From: Gammaproteobacteria bacterium UBA2679
GTDB lineage: Bacteria; Pseudomonadota; Gammaproteobacteria; Pseudomonadales; Oleiphilaceae
Assembly (NCBI GenBank): GCA_002354735.1
Contig: DEMD01000016.1
Span: forward strand, 225,049-289,048
DNA: 64,000 bases
Direction: 5' to 3'
In this document: positions 11,358 to 20,617 of the stretch, in pieces
Position numbering within the stretch: position 1 is the stretch's first letter
Layout: each line of letters starts with the position of its first letter
Program-made: the position numbers and the translations under genes
The notes under the pieces: generated by a model
Told to the model about the DNA's origin: nothing
Databases searched by the model: none
What the model saw: only the letters and a program-made list of their open reading frames with translations

Positions 11358-14021
11358 ATGCATCATGATATAGACCCTACGGAAACCCGTGAATGGCTTG
11401 AATCGCTGGACTCGGTCATGGGTGCCGAGGGCGTGGAGCGCGCCGCCTATCTGCTGGAGCGTATGGCCGAGCAGGCCAGTCGCGAAGGCACCGCGCTGCC
11501 TTACAGCGTGAACACTCCCTATCGCAATACAATACCGGCTAGCCGCGAAGCGAGAATGCCGGGCGATCTGTTCATGGAGCGACGCATTCGTTCCCTGATT
11601 CGGTGGAACGCGCTGGTCATGGTCATACGCGCCAACCGACGCGAAGGTGATCTTGGTGGACATATCTCGTCATTTTCCTCCATTGCAACCCTGCTCGATG
11701 TCGGTTTCAACTACTTTTTTCGTGGCAGCGACGACAAGCGCGAAGGCGACCTGATCTACTTCCAGGGCCACTCCTCTCCCGGACTGTACGCCCGTTCCTT
11801 CCTCGAAGGCAATCTCACTGAAACCCAGATGGATAATTTCAGGCGAGAGGTCGATGGCAACGGTTTGTCTTCGTATCCCCATCCGTGGCTGATGCCCGAC
11901 TACTGGCAGTTCCCGACCGTCTCGATGGGTCTGGGGCCAATTCAGGCGATCTACCAGGCGCACGTCATGAAGTACCTCGACAGTCGTGAGCTGGTGCCGA
12001 GAGACGAGCGCAAGGTGTGGTGCTACGTCGGCGATGGCGAATGCGATGAGCCGGAATCCCTCGGCGCAATTGGCCTGGCTGGTCGTGAAAAGCTCGACAA
12101 TCTCATCTTCGTCGTCAACTGCAACCTGCAACGGCTCGACGGGCCTGTCCGCGGTAATGGCAAGATCATTCAGGAGCTCGAGGGTGTGTTCCGTGGCGCC
12201 GGCTGGAACGTGATCAAGGTCGTCTGGGGGCGGCTGTGGGACCCGCTCTTCGAAACCGACACCGAAGGTCGCATGCAGCGCATCATGGACGAGACCGTCG
12301 ATGGCCAGATGCAGAATTTCAAATCGAACGGCGGTGGCTTCGTTCGCAAGCATTTCTTCGGTCAGGATCCGGAAGTGCTGAAGATGGTCGAGCACCTGTC
12401 TGATGAAGACATCTATAACCTCAACCGTGGCGGTCACGATCCCTACAAGGTCTACGCCGCCTACCATGCTGCGGTCAACCATAAGGGCCAGCCGACAGTC
12501 ATTCTTGCGCATACCATCAAGGGTTACGGCTTTGGCGATCAAGGTCAGGCACAGAACACTTCGCACCAGCTGAAGAAGCTCGATATCGAAGGTATCAAGG
12601 CCTTCCGTGATCGCTTTGGTGTGCCAGTGCCAGATGAGGATCTGGAATCGCTGCCGTACTATCGGCCAGCGCCCGACTCACCGGAGATGCGCTATATGCG
12701 CCAGAAGCGTGACGCCCTGGGCGGCAGTGTGCCGCGTCGCCGCAAGGACAGCCAGCCACTGGCCATTCCGCCCCTCTCCACGTTCAAGGCGCAGCTTGAG
12801 GGCAGTGGAGACCGTGAGCTTTCGACCACCATGGCCTTTGTGCGTCAACTCGGCACCCTGGTGAAAGACAAGCAGATCGGCCGGCGAGTCGTGCCCATCG
12901 TGCCCGACGAGGCACGTACCTTCGGCATGGACGGCATGTTTCGTCAGCTTGGCATCTACACCGCCGAAGGCCAGAAGTACACACCGAACGATCACAGTCA
13001 GCTGATGTACTACAAGGAAAGCCAGCAAGGGCAGATTCTCGAGGAAGGCATCAACGAAGCAGGTGCCATGTCAGCGTGGATCGCAGCTGCGACCTCTTAC
13101 AGCACAAACGATTACCCGCTCATCCCGTTCTATATCTTTTACTCGATGTTCGGTTTTCAACGCGTCGGTGACCTGTGCTGGGCGGCCGGTGACATGCGTT
13201 CGCGGGGCTTCCTGCTGGGCGGCACCGCTGGACGAACCACGCTGAATGGTGAAGGTCTGCAGCATCAGGATGGTCATAGCCACCTGCTGTCTGCGACGGT
13301 GCCCAATTGTGTGTCCTACGATCCGACCTTCGGGTATGAGGTCGCCGTCATCGTCCACGACGGGCTCAAACGCATGTATCAGAACAACGAGAGCGTGTAC
13401 TACTACATCACCCTGATGAACGAGAACTATGTGCACCCGGCCATGCCTGAGGGTGTGGAAGAAGGCATCCTCAAGGGGATCTATCGTCTTCAGAGTCACG
13501 AGGTGGAATCTGACACGCAAAAGGCGCCACGCGTTCAGCTGTTAGGCAGTGGCACCATTCTGAATGAAGTGAGGGCCGCTGCCGTCATGCTACAGGAAGA
13601 GCATGGCGTTTCCAGTGATGTCTGGAGCGTTACCAGCTTCACTGAGCTCGCTCGCGATGGTCAGCACACGGAGCGCTGGAACCGCCTGCACCCACAAGCC
13701 CAGCCACGCGTCAGCTATCTCACCAGCTGCCTTGAGAATGCGGAAGGACCAGTAATTGCCTCGACTGACTATATGCGCCTGTTCGCTGACCAGGTCAGGT
13801 CGCTGATACCGGCGGACTATACCGTGCTCGGGACCGATGGCTTCGGCCGCAGTGATACCCGCGAAAAACTGCGCAGCCACTTCGAGGTCGACCGCTTTCA
13901 TGTCGTGGTTGCTGCCCTGGGTGCACTGGCACGGCAAGGCAAAATCGAGACATCAGTTGTGAGTGATGCCATTACGAAGTACGGCATCGACGCCGATAAA
14001 CCCAACCCAGCAATCAGCTAA
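11358..14021 (+). CDS. aceE: Pyruvate dehydrogenase E1 component (homodimeric type)
   Basis: With the ATG at 11358 (GGAGG ten bases upstream) the protein has 887 residues, the E. coli AceE length, and begins MHHDIDPTETREWL like the family. An upstream in-frame GTG at 11319 lacks support. The thiamine-diphosphate motif GDGECDEPES and the N-terminal SFSSIATLLDVG block are visible. It decarboxylates pyruvate and acetylates the lipoyl group of AceF. The 237-base region from malT holds its promoter; no clear regulator site was seen. aceF follows after 15 bases. Confidence 0.97.
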   Translation: MHHDIDPTETREWLESLDSVMGAEGVERAAYLLERMAEQASREGTALPYSVNTPYRNTIPASREARMPGDLFMERRIRSLIRWNALVMVIRANRREGDLGGHISSFSSIATLLDVGFNYFFRGSDDKREGDLIYFQGHSSPGLYARSFLEGNLTETQMDNFRREVDGNGLSSYPHPWLMPDYWQFPTVSMGLGPIQAIYQAHVMKYLDSRELVPRDERKVWCYVGDGECDEPESLGAIGLAGREKLDNLIFVVNCNLQRLDGPVRGNGKIIQELEGVFRGAGWNVIKVVWGRLWDPLFETDTEGRMQRIMDETVDGQMQNFKSNGGGFVRKHFFGQDPEVLKMVEHLSDEDIYNLNRGGHDPYKVYAAYHAAVNHKGQPTVILAHTIKGYGFGDQGQAQNTSHQLKKLDIEGIKAFRDRFGVPVPDEDLESLPYYRPAPDSPEMRYMRQKRDALGGSVPRRRKDSQPLAIPPLSTFKAQLEGSGDRELSTTMAFVRQLGTLVKDKQIGRRVVPIVPDEARTFGMDGMFRQLGIYTAEGQKYTPNDHSQLMYYKESQQGQILEEGINEAGAMSAWIAAATSYSTNDYPLIPFYIFYSMFGFQRVGDLCWAAGDMRSRGFLLGGTAGRTTLNGEGLQHQDGHSHLLSATVPNCVSYDPTFGYEVAVIVHDGLKRMYQNNESVYYYITLMNENYVHPAMPEGVEEGILKGIYRLQSHEVESDTQKAPRVQLLGSGTILNEVRAAAVMLQEEHGVSSDVWSVTSFTELARDGQHTERWNRLHPQAQPRVSYLTSCLENAEGPVIASTDYMRLFADQVRSLIPADYTVLGTDGFGRSDTREKLRSHFEVDRFHVVVAALGALARQGKIETSVVSDAITKYGIDADKPNPAIS

Positions 14022-14036
14022 GCGAGGCGTGTAAGG

Positions 14037-15467
14037 ATGAACACAGAAAGTATTCGCGTACCCGACCTTGGTGGTGCTGCTGAGGTCGAGATCATCGAGA
14101 TCAGCGTCAAGGCGGGCGACATGATCGATGCCGAAGACGCCATTCTGGTACTGGAGTCCGACAAGGCAACGATGGAATTGCCTTCACCGAGGGCAGGGAA
14201 AATCGTCGAGCTGACGGTGTCCGTCGGAGACAAGGTCAGTGAAGGCGATGTGATTGGATCAATGGAGGCTGGCGACGCTGATCAAGCCGACGAGGCTGCA
14301 GACGACGGAGAGGCGAAAAATGGAAAGTCCCAAGGTGAAGACGCCACTGCAAGCGGCAGCGGTGAAGCAGCTGCCAAATCCGAAGCTCAGCCGAGTGCGG
14401 AGTCAGGGGCGCAATCCAGTCCCAGCACTGAATCGAAAGCTGAAGCCGAATCGAAGCCCGGCGGCAAGGCCGAGGCACACGCCGCGCCTGTAAATACGGA
14501 GTCGAATGCCAGGCATGCGCCAGCTGCCGCAGCCTCTGCCGATCAGGAAGCTGGCAGCGCACAGGTTCATGCTGGACCGGCCGTGCGCAAGCTGGCCAGG
14601 GAACTCGGCGTCGAGCTCAATCGGGTAAAAGGCTCCGGCCCCAAGAATCGTATTACCAAGGACGACCTGCAGGGCTACATCAAGCAGCAGCTGCAGGCTG
14701 CACAAGGTGGTGCGGCCTCAGGTGGGGGCGGGGCGCTGCCAGCCGTGAAACTACCCGACTTCAGCCAGTTCGGTGAAGTCGAGCGCAGCGCCATGAGCCG
14801 CCTGCAAAACCTGACCGCAGAGAGCATGCAACGCAGCTGGCTCAACGTGCCGCACGTGACCCAGTTCGACGAAGCGGACATCACCGATCTTGAAGACTTC
14901 CGCAAAGCCCAGAAAGCGGCCGGTGAAGCAAAGGGTCTGAAGCTCACGCCACTGCCGTTCATTCTCAAGGCCTGCGCCTATGCGCTCAAAGCTCAGCCTG
15001 CATTTAACGTATCGCTGGATATGGACAGACGAGAAGTGGTGCAGAAGCGCTATGTTCACATAGGTCTGGCCGTAGACACACCTGCCGGCCTGGTCGTACC
15101 CGTAATTCGCGATGTCGATCGTAAAGGCATCTGGGAGCTGGCCCGCGAGGCCCAGGAGCTCGCCGCGAAAGCGAGGGACAAGCAATTGAAACCGGCAGAA
15201 ATGCAGGGCGGCTGCTTTACCATCACCAGTCTTGGCGGTATCGGCGGCACGGCCTTTACACCGATCGTCAACACGCCTGAGGTGGCGATTCTCGGCGTCT
15301 CACGTGCGGCGATGAAGCCTGTCTGGGATGGCAAGGCTTTCCTGCCTCGGCTGATGCTGCCGCTGTCGCTGTCTTATGATCACCGGGCGGTGAATGGAGC
15401 GGATGCTGCGAAGTTTACGAGCCTGTTGAGTCGGCTGCTGGGGGATTTGCGGGAGTTGATGTTGTAG
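14037..15467 (+). CDS. aceF: Dihydrolipoamide acetyltransferase (PDH E2), single lipoyl domain
   Basis: A 476-residue E2 core protein. It carries one lipoyl domain with the modified lysine at about residue 43 (ESDKAT). A long Ala/Glu/Ser-rich linker (about 80-175) follows, then a peripheral subunit-binding domain (PAVRKLARELGVEL ... ITKDDLQGYIK). The catalytic domain ends in SYDHRAVNGAD, with the active histidine near 449. E. coli AceF has three lipoyl domains and P. aeruginosa two, so this copy is short. Loss of repeated domains by recombination is likely. No E3 gene follows. Confidence 0.95.
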   Translation: MNTESIRVPDLGGAAEVEIIEISVKAGDMIDAEDAILVLESDKATMELPSPRAGKIVELTVSVGDKVSEGDVIGSMEAGDADQADEAADDGEAKNGKSQGEDATASGSGEAAAKSEAQPSAESGAQSSPSTESKAEAESKPGGKAEAHAAPVNTESNARHAPAAAASADQEAGSAQVHAGPAVRKLARELGVELNRVKGSGPKNRITKDDLQGYIKQQLQAAQGGAASGGGGALPAVKLPDFSQFGEVERSAMSRLQNLTAESMQRSWLNVPHVTQFDEADITDLEDFRKAQKAAGEAKGLKLTPLPFILKACAYALKAQPAFNVSLDMDRREVVQKRYVHIGLAVDTPAGLVVPVIRDVDRKGIWELAREAQELAAKARDKQLKPAEMQGGCFTITSLGGIGGTAFTPIVNTPEVAILGVSRAAMKPVWDGKAFLPRLMLPLSLSYDHRAVNGADAAKFTSLLSRLLGDLRELML

Positions 15468-15541
15468 GTATCGAGATCAATAAACTGATCATAGCGTAGC
15501 TTTTATGGCTTGCATGGTAATCATACTGATTGATTAGTGCT

Positions 15542-15564
15542 AAATTTTCCCTATAGTGAAATTT
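15542..15564 (+). promoter_or_regulatory. Promoter and candidate operator of hipBST
   Basis: An imperfect inverted repeat, AAATTTTC (15542-15549) and GAAATTT (15558-15564), flanks a -10-like TATAGT (15552-15557). HipB-type antitoxins repress their own operon through such sites, so this is the expected operator. Inferred from position and symmetry only. Confidence 0.4.
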
Positions 15565-15592
15565 GCGGAGAGTATTGCGAAAATTATTCATT

Positions 15593-15919
15593 ATGTTGAG
15601 CCTGGCGATGACAAACAGCCTTCAGACCAAGCAGTCAATCAAGCAGGCCCTAGATCAGCAGATCTCTGCACTTGCAGCGCTGTCCCAGACAGTAGGGCGT
15701 TCGAACCTCCCTGATCTGACGTCGTTGGACCATCTGCCCGCCGTGTTGGTAGCACGTAGACGTGCAATGGGTCTCTCAGTGCCAGACCTCGCGGAACTGG
15801 CGTCCATTTCAGCCAATACCTATAGGGCCATGGAGCGTGAGGGTGCTAACCCGAGCCTCCAGACCCTCATGGCTGTCTGCGCAGTATTGAATCTCAAGCT
15901 CTGGATCGAGTCGGCGTGA
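15593..15919 (+). CDS. hipB: HipB-type Xre antitoxin / operon repressor
   Basis: A small protein (108 residues from the ATG at 15593; ATG 15608 and TTG 15575 are alternatives, as no start has a good ribosome-binding site). It contains an Xre helix-turn-helix in its C-terminal half (LVARRRAMGLSVPDLAELA ... NTYRAMEREG). Its TGA overlaps the GTG of the next gene by four bases. In HipBST systems HipB is the DNA-binding subunit of the HipBST complex and autoregulates. It is followed directly by split HipA halves, which defines the three-gene layout. Confidence 0.85.
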   Translation: MLSLAMTNSLQTKQSIKQALDQQISALAALSQTVGRSNLPDLTSLDHLPAVLVARRRAMGLSVPDLAELASISANTYRAMEREGANPSLQTLMAVCAVLNLKLWIESA

Positions 15920-16227
15920 AAGCGTTCGTGCGAATGCATGGAGAGCTTGCCGGCGTACTGGCGAGAAGCAACGGCAGTATTTCCTTCCAATATGATCCTG
16001 ATTACCTGGCCAAGGGTCTGCCACCAGTCAGTCTCAGTCTTCCATTGCAGGCGCAACCCTATATCGACAAGCGCCTTCCGCCATATTTCGAAGGGCTGGT
16101 CAGCGAAGGCTGGTTGAGACGGATTCAGGCAAAAGAGCAGCGCATCGATCCCGAGGATCATTTCGCGCTGTTGGTTCACAATGGCCGAGACCTGCCTGGG
16201 GCGATTACCATCGAGCTTGCTGAATGA
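15916..16227 (+). CDS. hipS: HipS: stand-alone HipA N-terminal subdomain, antitoxin of HipT
   Basis: A 103-residue protein equivalent to the N-terminal subdomain 1 of HipA (Couple_hipA): MHGELAGVLAR near the N-terminus, then SLPLQ and PPYFEGLVSEGWL, ending in the GAITI strand. It starts with GTG, overlapping hipB by four bases, and overlaps hipT by four bases. In the characterised E. coli O127 HipBST system, HipS rather than HipB neutralises the kinase. That role is transferred here from the family and layout. Confidence 0.85.
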   Translation: MKAFVRMHGELAGVLARSNGSISFQYDPDYLAKGLPPVSLSLPLQAQPYIDKRLPPYFEGLVSEGWLRRIQAKEQRIDPEDHFALLVHNGRDLPGAITIELAE

Positions 16228-17189
16228 ACTGCTTAATCTGTCTAAAGCCACTTGCGAAACCTACAGCGGAATATCATCCGGCTTGCAAAAAGCGCCTGTT
16301 CGGTAGCGCCTCGGTACAACTGCAGCTGGCGCAAAGTCGTCAGGATCTGGTGCAAGGCATGCCTAAGAAAACCACAGGTTTCAGTATTAGTGGCGTGCAG
16401 ATCAAGGCTCAGGCAGCAATTCTGGAAAACCAGTTACAACTGGTTGATCACGATGGGGAGTTCATCATCAAGCCCAGCCCGGAAGAATACCCCGGTGTCA
16501 GTGAGAACGAACACCTGACACTGACCTTGATGACAAAGCTTGGGTACCCGGTTCCAGCGTGCGGGCTGATCTCGCTCAGTGATGGGCACAAGGTGTTTAT
16601 AATCCGCCGCTACGACCGCAGCAGTGCCGGCAAGATCCATCAGGAAGATGCCATGCAGGCAATGGGATTGGGCAACGAGGTCGACGCATCAAAATATACT
16701 GCCGGTTCTTATCTCGACGTGCTGAAATTTGCCCGCTCACATGGCGGACCTGCGGTCTGTCGGGATTTGCTCTCAAGACTGATATTCAGCTATGTGGTCG
16801 GTAATAATGATCATCACCTCAAGAACATCAGTTTCCTGCCAGCGTCCCCCTTTGGTCTGGCACCTGCCTATGATGTTCTGAACGCACAGATCCATGCGAG
16901 CGACTCCACCAGTATGGCGCTACGCTTCTATCCGAAGGGGCATTTACCATTCGATGAGCCCGCCTATTTCCGTGAAATGGGTATCGGTCACTATTCCGGA
17001 GGCGACTTCATCGAGCTGGGTCGAGCAGCGGGCCTGCCGGAGAAAGCTATAAGCACGCTTATCCGGAAGCTCTGTGTCGAGGTCGAGAAGCATGCGCGCC
17101 GGCTGGTGGAAGCAAGCTTTCTCTCGGGGGAGATGAAGGTTTCCTATCTGAAGCTGCTGTCAGAGCGCCTTAACTTCCTCGCGATATAG
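16224..17189 (+). CDS. hipT: HipT Ser/Thr kinase toxin (HipA C-terminal core)
   Basis: A 321-residue HipA-like kinase lacking the N-terminal subdomain supplied by HipS. The autophosphorylated Gly-rich loop carries the SIS signature (Ser54 and Ser56 in GFSISG) typical of HipT. Other kinase features are IIKPSPE (ATP-binding lysine), the catalytic loop GNNDHHLKN, and APAYDVL as the metal-binding motif. The first residues contain CxxC plus a later His and Cys (positions 3, 6, 18, 21), suggesting a small metal site. The known HipT phosphorylates tryptophanyl-tRNA synthetase; the target here is untested. The next gene on the opposite strand ends 15 bases away. Confidence 0.88.
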   Translation: MNCLICLKPLAKPTAEYHPACKKRLFGSASVQLQLAQSRQDLVQGMPKKTTGFSISGVQIKAQAAILENQLQLVDHDGEFIIKPSPEEYPGVSENEHLTLTLMTKLGYPVPACGLISLSDGHKVFIIRRYDRSSAGKIHQEDAMQAMGLGNEVDASKYTAGSYLDVLKFARSHGGPAVCRDLLSRLIFSYVVGNNDHHLKNISFLPASPFGLAPAYDVLNAQIHASDSTSMALRFYPKGHLPFDEPAYFREMGIGHYSGGDFIELGRAAGLPEKAISTLIRKLCVEVEKHARRLVEASFLSGEMKVSYLKLLSERLNFLAI

Positions 17190-17204
17190 CTTGCATCCCC
17201 GGTT

Positions 17205-20200
17205 TTAGCCTGGCTGCGCCAGCGCGTAGCCATCCCGCCCCTTGGCCTTGGCTTCATACAGCGCTTCATCGGCTCTGGCCACCAGCGTCGCCTCTTCTAT
17301 GTCAGTGCCAAAGGCAAAAGCGATACCGATACTGGTGGTAACGGTCGTTTTCTTGCCCAGCACGTCGAAGGACGCTCGCATGGCCTGAACAATTTTCTCG
17401 GCAACAAGCATTGCGTCGGTCGGGGGCACCACATTCTCGAGAATAATCGTAAATTCGTCACCTGCGAATCTGGCTACGGTATCAGTCGCCCTAACGCAGG
17501 CTTTGAGGCGTCGCGCAAACTCAGTCAACACGGCATCGCCTCCGCTATGACCCAGGCTATCGTTGATGCGCTTGAAATGGTCGACGTCGAGAATCATCAG
17601 TACCACTGGTGTGCCAGCCCTTGTGCCACGTAGAGTGGCTGCACTGAACGCCTCACCAAAGGCGCGTCTGTTCGGCAGGCCTGTAAGCGTGTCCTGCCTT
17701 GCCAGCGATTGCAGCTGTTGCTCGTGTAACCTTTCAGATGTGATATCCGTGGTCATGATATAGACGCCACGGATAACATCGTCCTTCACATCGGGAATGC
17801 CAACCAGCCTGGCTACGCGTTGCTCACCATCAACACGCATTTCGGCGTCAAAGCGAATGTGCTCACCCGCCAGGTTCTTCTGCAGCTGCTCACGAACCGT
17901 AGGGTAGAATTCTGGCCCCAATATGTCGCTCACGGATTTACCGATCATCTGTTCAGGCGAAACCCCAAACCAGGTCTCGTAGGTAGCATTGGCGAAGCGG
18001 TAGATTTCCTCGCGATCGATGTAGGCAATCAGTACTGGTAAATTATCGGTGATGGTGCGCAGTCGTTCCTCGCTTTCCGCAAGCCGCAGCTCGCCGGTCT
18101 TCCTATCCGTCATATCGAAGGCAAGCGCATAGAAGCCATCTGGCTCCCCTGCTGAGTCGAACTGAGGGATGTACATCGCCTGGAAGTGCCGTATCGAATC
18201 CTTCAACCTGACCGTATCATCGAACACGACTTTCTTCCCTGCGCGGGCAGCGGCAATCTGAGGCGCAAATTTTCCATATCTTTCGGGGCCGTAAGCGTTG
18301 GCCACTGTCTCGCCGACGAGCGCCTCAGGCGTTCGACCAAACAATCCGGCTCCACGTGAGTTGAGAAACGTGAATCGTTCATCCCTGTCGACCTGTCCGA
18401 TAAGCGCTGGAATGTTTTCAGTAATGGCACGGAGGCGTTCTTCATTTCTTGCCAGCTCACGGGCACTTTCCTTGAGAGCCGTGATGTCCTGCATGGCCAC
18501 TACGGCACCGAGCTGATCGCCAGCGTCGTTCATCATTGCCCTGGCGCTGGCTAGCAGGAATCGCGGTGCCTGATCAGGATCTGCACGTACCGCTATCTCA
18601 GCGGACTGCACGATTTCACCCTTGAGCGCCCGGTAGAGGGGTATCTCCTCCTTCTGCAATAGTGTTTCCGCGTCTGCGTGATAGAGGCTGAACTCGCGTG
18701 CCCATTCGGCATCCGGTACCTCCTGAGGGTTCTGGCCATGCAGATTGCGTGCAGCACGATTGAAAAGCACCAGCTTCCCTGCGGAGTTGCACGCCACGAC
18801 ACCCACTTCAATGGTTTCAAGCACAGCATTCAGTAGTGAACGCTCGCGCGCCAGCGCATCCTCCGCATGTTTTCGAGCAGAGATGTCCTGAATGAAAGTG
18901 CCAAAGCTGTACTGTCTGGACGACTCGATCAGACCTATCGTCATCTCGACCGGGAACTCTTCGCCGTTACGTCGCAATGCGAATAACTGAAGGCGCTGAC
19001 CGATCACACCTGTTTTCGAGGCAGGCGTAAAATGCCGCATACCTCTTGCATGTGCTTCACGGAATCGAGGCGGGATGATGGATGAAGACACAGGTGCACC
19101 CAGGATTTCAGCCTTGCTCCACCCAAACATCACTTCAGCCTGTCTGTTCCAGTCAGTGATGATGCCTGCACTGTCGACGCCAATGAACGCATCGAGGGCG
19201 GTATCGATCACCGCGCGGATATGGGCTTCGCTTTCAGTCAAAGCTTCTACCATGTCCGCCAGCTCAGTAGTTCGCTGCTGTACACGGGTTTCCAGATTCG
19301 CATTCAGCTCTAGCTGCTGCTGCTCCTTGTCGGCCAGTTTCTTGAGCAGACCGTTCAAGGCACCAGTGAGGGTGGCTACCTCGCGCGGACTGCCTGGAAA
19401 GGTCACTATTGTCTTGTCTCTTCCCGACTCTATGGCGTGTGCAGAGGCGGCAATCTTGCGAAGCGGACGAGTCAGGCGCCGCGCGAGCAGCAGCACGAGG
19501 GTCGAAAAAACGAGCGCTGCAATCAGGCCACCAGAAAGCAGCGAGCGCTGTAGTTCGAACACGGGCGAGAAAGCCGTATCCTGAAGCTGTCGAACGAGCA
19601 CGATCCAGCCAAAGCCAGGGTAATTTCGATAGCCCTGACTCTCACTGTATCCCACGACGTAAGGTTCGCCATCGGGCCATTCCTCATTCGTAAATCCTCC
19701 TTGCCCCGAGCGCGCACGCTGGACGCTCGGTAGTAGCAGTTTTTTACCAAGCAGCTCATCGGGCCCCAGCAGCACTTCGCCGTCGTTGGTAAGAATAAGC
19801 GCTTCGCTATCGAAGCTTGCCCGCAGGGTCCGCAATACCGAGTCTTCAACCTCTTTGGCCCATTGCCAACTCAAGTGAGCGCCCAGTACGCCTCGAGGCT
19901 CGCCCGACTCGTCGTGGATGGGGAAGGCTACATCGAAGAATCGTTTCGGCTCATTCGTCGGGTTTGGCAGCAGCTGGGCCAGCAGCACCGCGTCATGGAC
20001 ATCTGCAAGGTAGATCCCGTTCAGCGCGTTCGAAAACCATGGACGGGATGAGACATCGGCCCCCTGCAGGATGCTGCCTGTAGAAGCCACTACCTTTCCC
20101 TGCATATCGGTGACACCAAGCCAGGCATAGAAGGGATAGGTTTCCTGCAGCACGTCCAGCACAGCCTGCAGTGACGGTTGATCCATCGAGACGCCAGGCT

Positions 20201-20435
20201 GCGACAATCGCTCGGCCAGCAACTGCATCTCGCGATAGCGCTCGAACATGCCACGGTCCAGCTTGTCGGTAGTCTGATACGCGAGCTCATGAAGCTGCAT
20301 GCCAACATTTTCGCGAGCTCGCTCGAGTGTACCGCCGCCAACGAAGTGGACGAGAGCAAGCGTAAAGATCAAGGTGAGTCCGGCCGTGAGCGCAGCCAGC
20401 TGCTGTCCCAATCCGAACCTCCCGAAAATGCCCAC
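17205..20435 (-). CDS. Membrane-bound dCache/HAMP/multi-PAS diguanylate cyclase
   Basis: A 1076-residue sensor. It has a transmembrane segment near residues 13-32, a periplasmic Cache-type domain of about 260 residues, a second transmembrane segment near 300, and a HAMP-like linker with a coiled coil. Four PAS repeats follow (motifs DITALK, DISARKHA, DMTDRK, MTTDITSERL), ending in a GGDEF domain. The active-site signature is AGDEF, a variant seen in active cyclases, with an RxxD inhibitory I-site (RATD) five residues before it. No EAL domain is present, so it should make c-di-GMP in response to an unknown periplasmic ligand. The start is a GTG at 20435. Its stop is 15 bases from hipT. Confidence 0.9.
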   Translation of the reverse strand: MGIFGRFGLGQQLAALTAGLTLIFTLALVHFVGGGTLERARENVGMQLHELAYQTTDKLDRGMFERYREMQLLAERLSQPGVSMDQPSLQAVLDVLQETYPFYAWLGVTDMQGKVVASTGSILQGADVSSRPWFSNALNGIYLADVHDAVLLAQLLPNPTNEPKRFFDVAFPIHDESGEPRGVLGAHLSWQWAKEVEDSVLRTLRASFDSEALILTNDGEVLLGPDELLGKKLLLPSVQRARSGQGGFTNEEWPDGEPYVVGYSESQGYRNYPGFGWIVLVRQLQDTAFSPVFELQRSLLSGGLIAALVFSTLVLLLARRLTRPLRKIAASAHAIESGRDKTIVTFPGSPREVATLTGALNGLLKKLADKEQQQLELNANLETRVQQRTTELADMVEALTESEAHIRAVIDTALDAFIGVDSAGIITDWNRQAEVMFGWSKAEILGAPVSSSIIPPRFREAHARGMRHFTPASKTGVIGQRLQLFALRRNGEEFPVEMTIGLIESSRQYSFGTFIQDISARKHAEDALARERSLLNAVLETIEVGVVACNSAGKLVLFNRAARNLHGQNPQEVPDAEWAREFSLYHADAETLLQKEEIPLYRALKGEIVQSAEIAVRADPDQAPRFLLASARAMMNDAGDQLGAVVAMQDITALKESARELARNEERLRAITENIPALIGQVDRDERFTFLNSRGAGLFGRTPEALVGETVANAYGPERYGKFAPQIAAARAGKKVVFDDTVRLKDSIRHFQAMYIPQFDSAGEPDGFYALAFDMTDRKTGELRLAESEERLRTITDNLPVLIAYIDREEIYRFANATYETWFGVSPEQMIGKSVSDILGPEFYPTVREQLQKNLAGEHIRFDAEMRVDGEQRVARLVGIPDVKDDVIRGVYIMTTDITSERLHEQQLQSLARQDTLTGLPNRRAFGEAFSAATLRGTRAGTPVVLMILDVDHFKRINDSLGHSGGDAVLTEFARRLKACVRATDTVARFAGDEFTIILENVVPPTDAMLVAEKIVQAMRASFDVLGKKTTVTTSIGIAFAFGTDIEEATLVARADEALYEAKAKGRDGYALAQPG

Positions 20436-20568
20436 TATGTCAGATCCCCCGTGTGTTGTTGCGATATCTGCTATCAGCGTAGCAGAGTCTTCTCCGGCTG
20501 GGTCGATAGGGGCGATGTCAGTCGCTGGGAGACAGCTATGGGGGGGAAGAGCTGGAGAGATCAGACGA

Positions 20569-20602
20569 CAGGCTGTCTGCCCTGGCAGAAGGCGACAGCC
20601 TG
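20569..20602 (-). other. Stem-loop between the S8 protease and the cyclase gene
   Basis: Perfect 9-base arms (20569-20577 and 20594-20602, CAGGCTGTC and its complement) enclose a 16-base loop. It starts 16 bases beyond the protease stop on the minus strand. There is no T-run, so it could be a weak terminator or an mRNA 3' stabiliser. Confidence 0.35.
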
Positions 20603-20617
20603 GTAGAGCCGTGGAGA

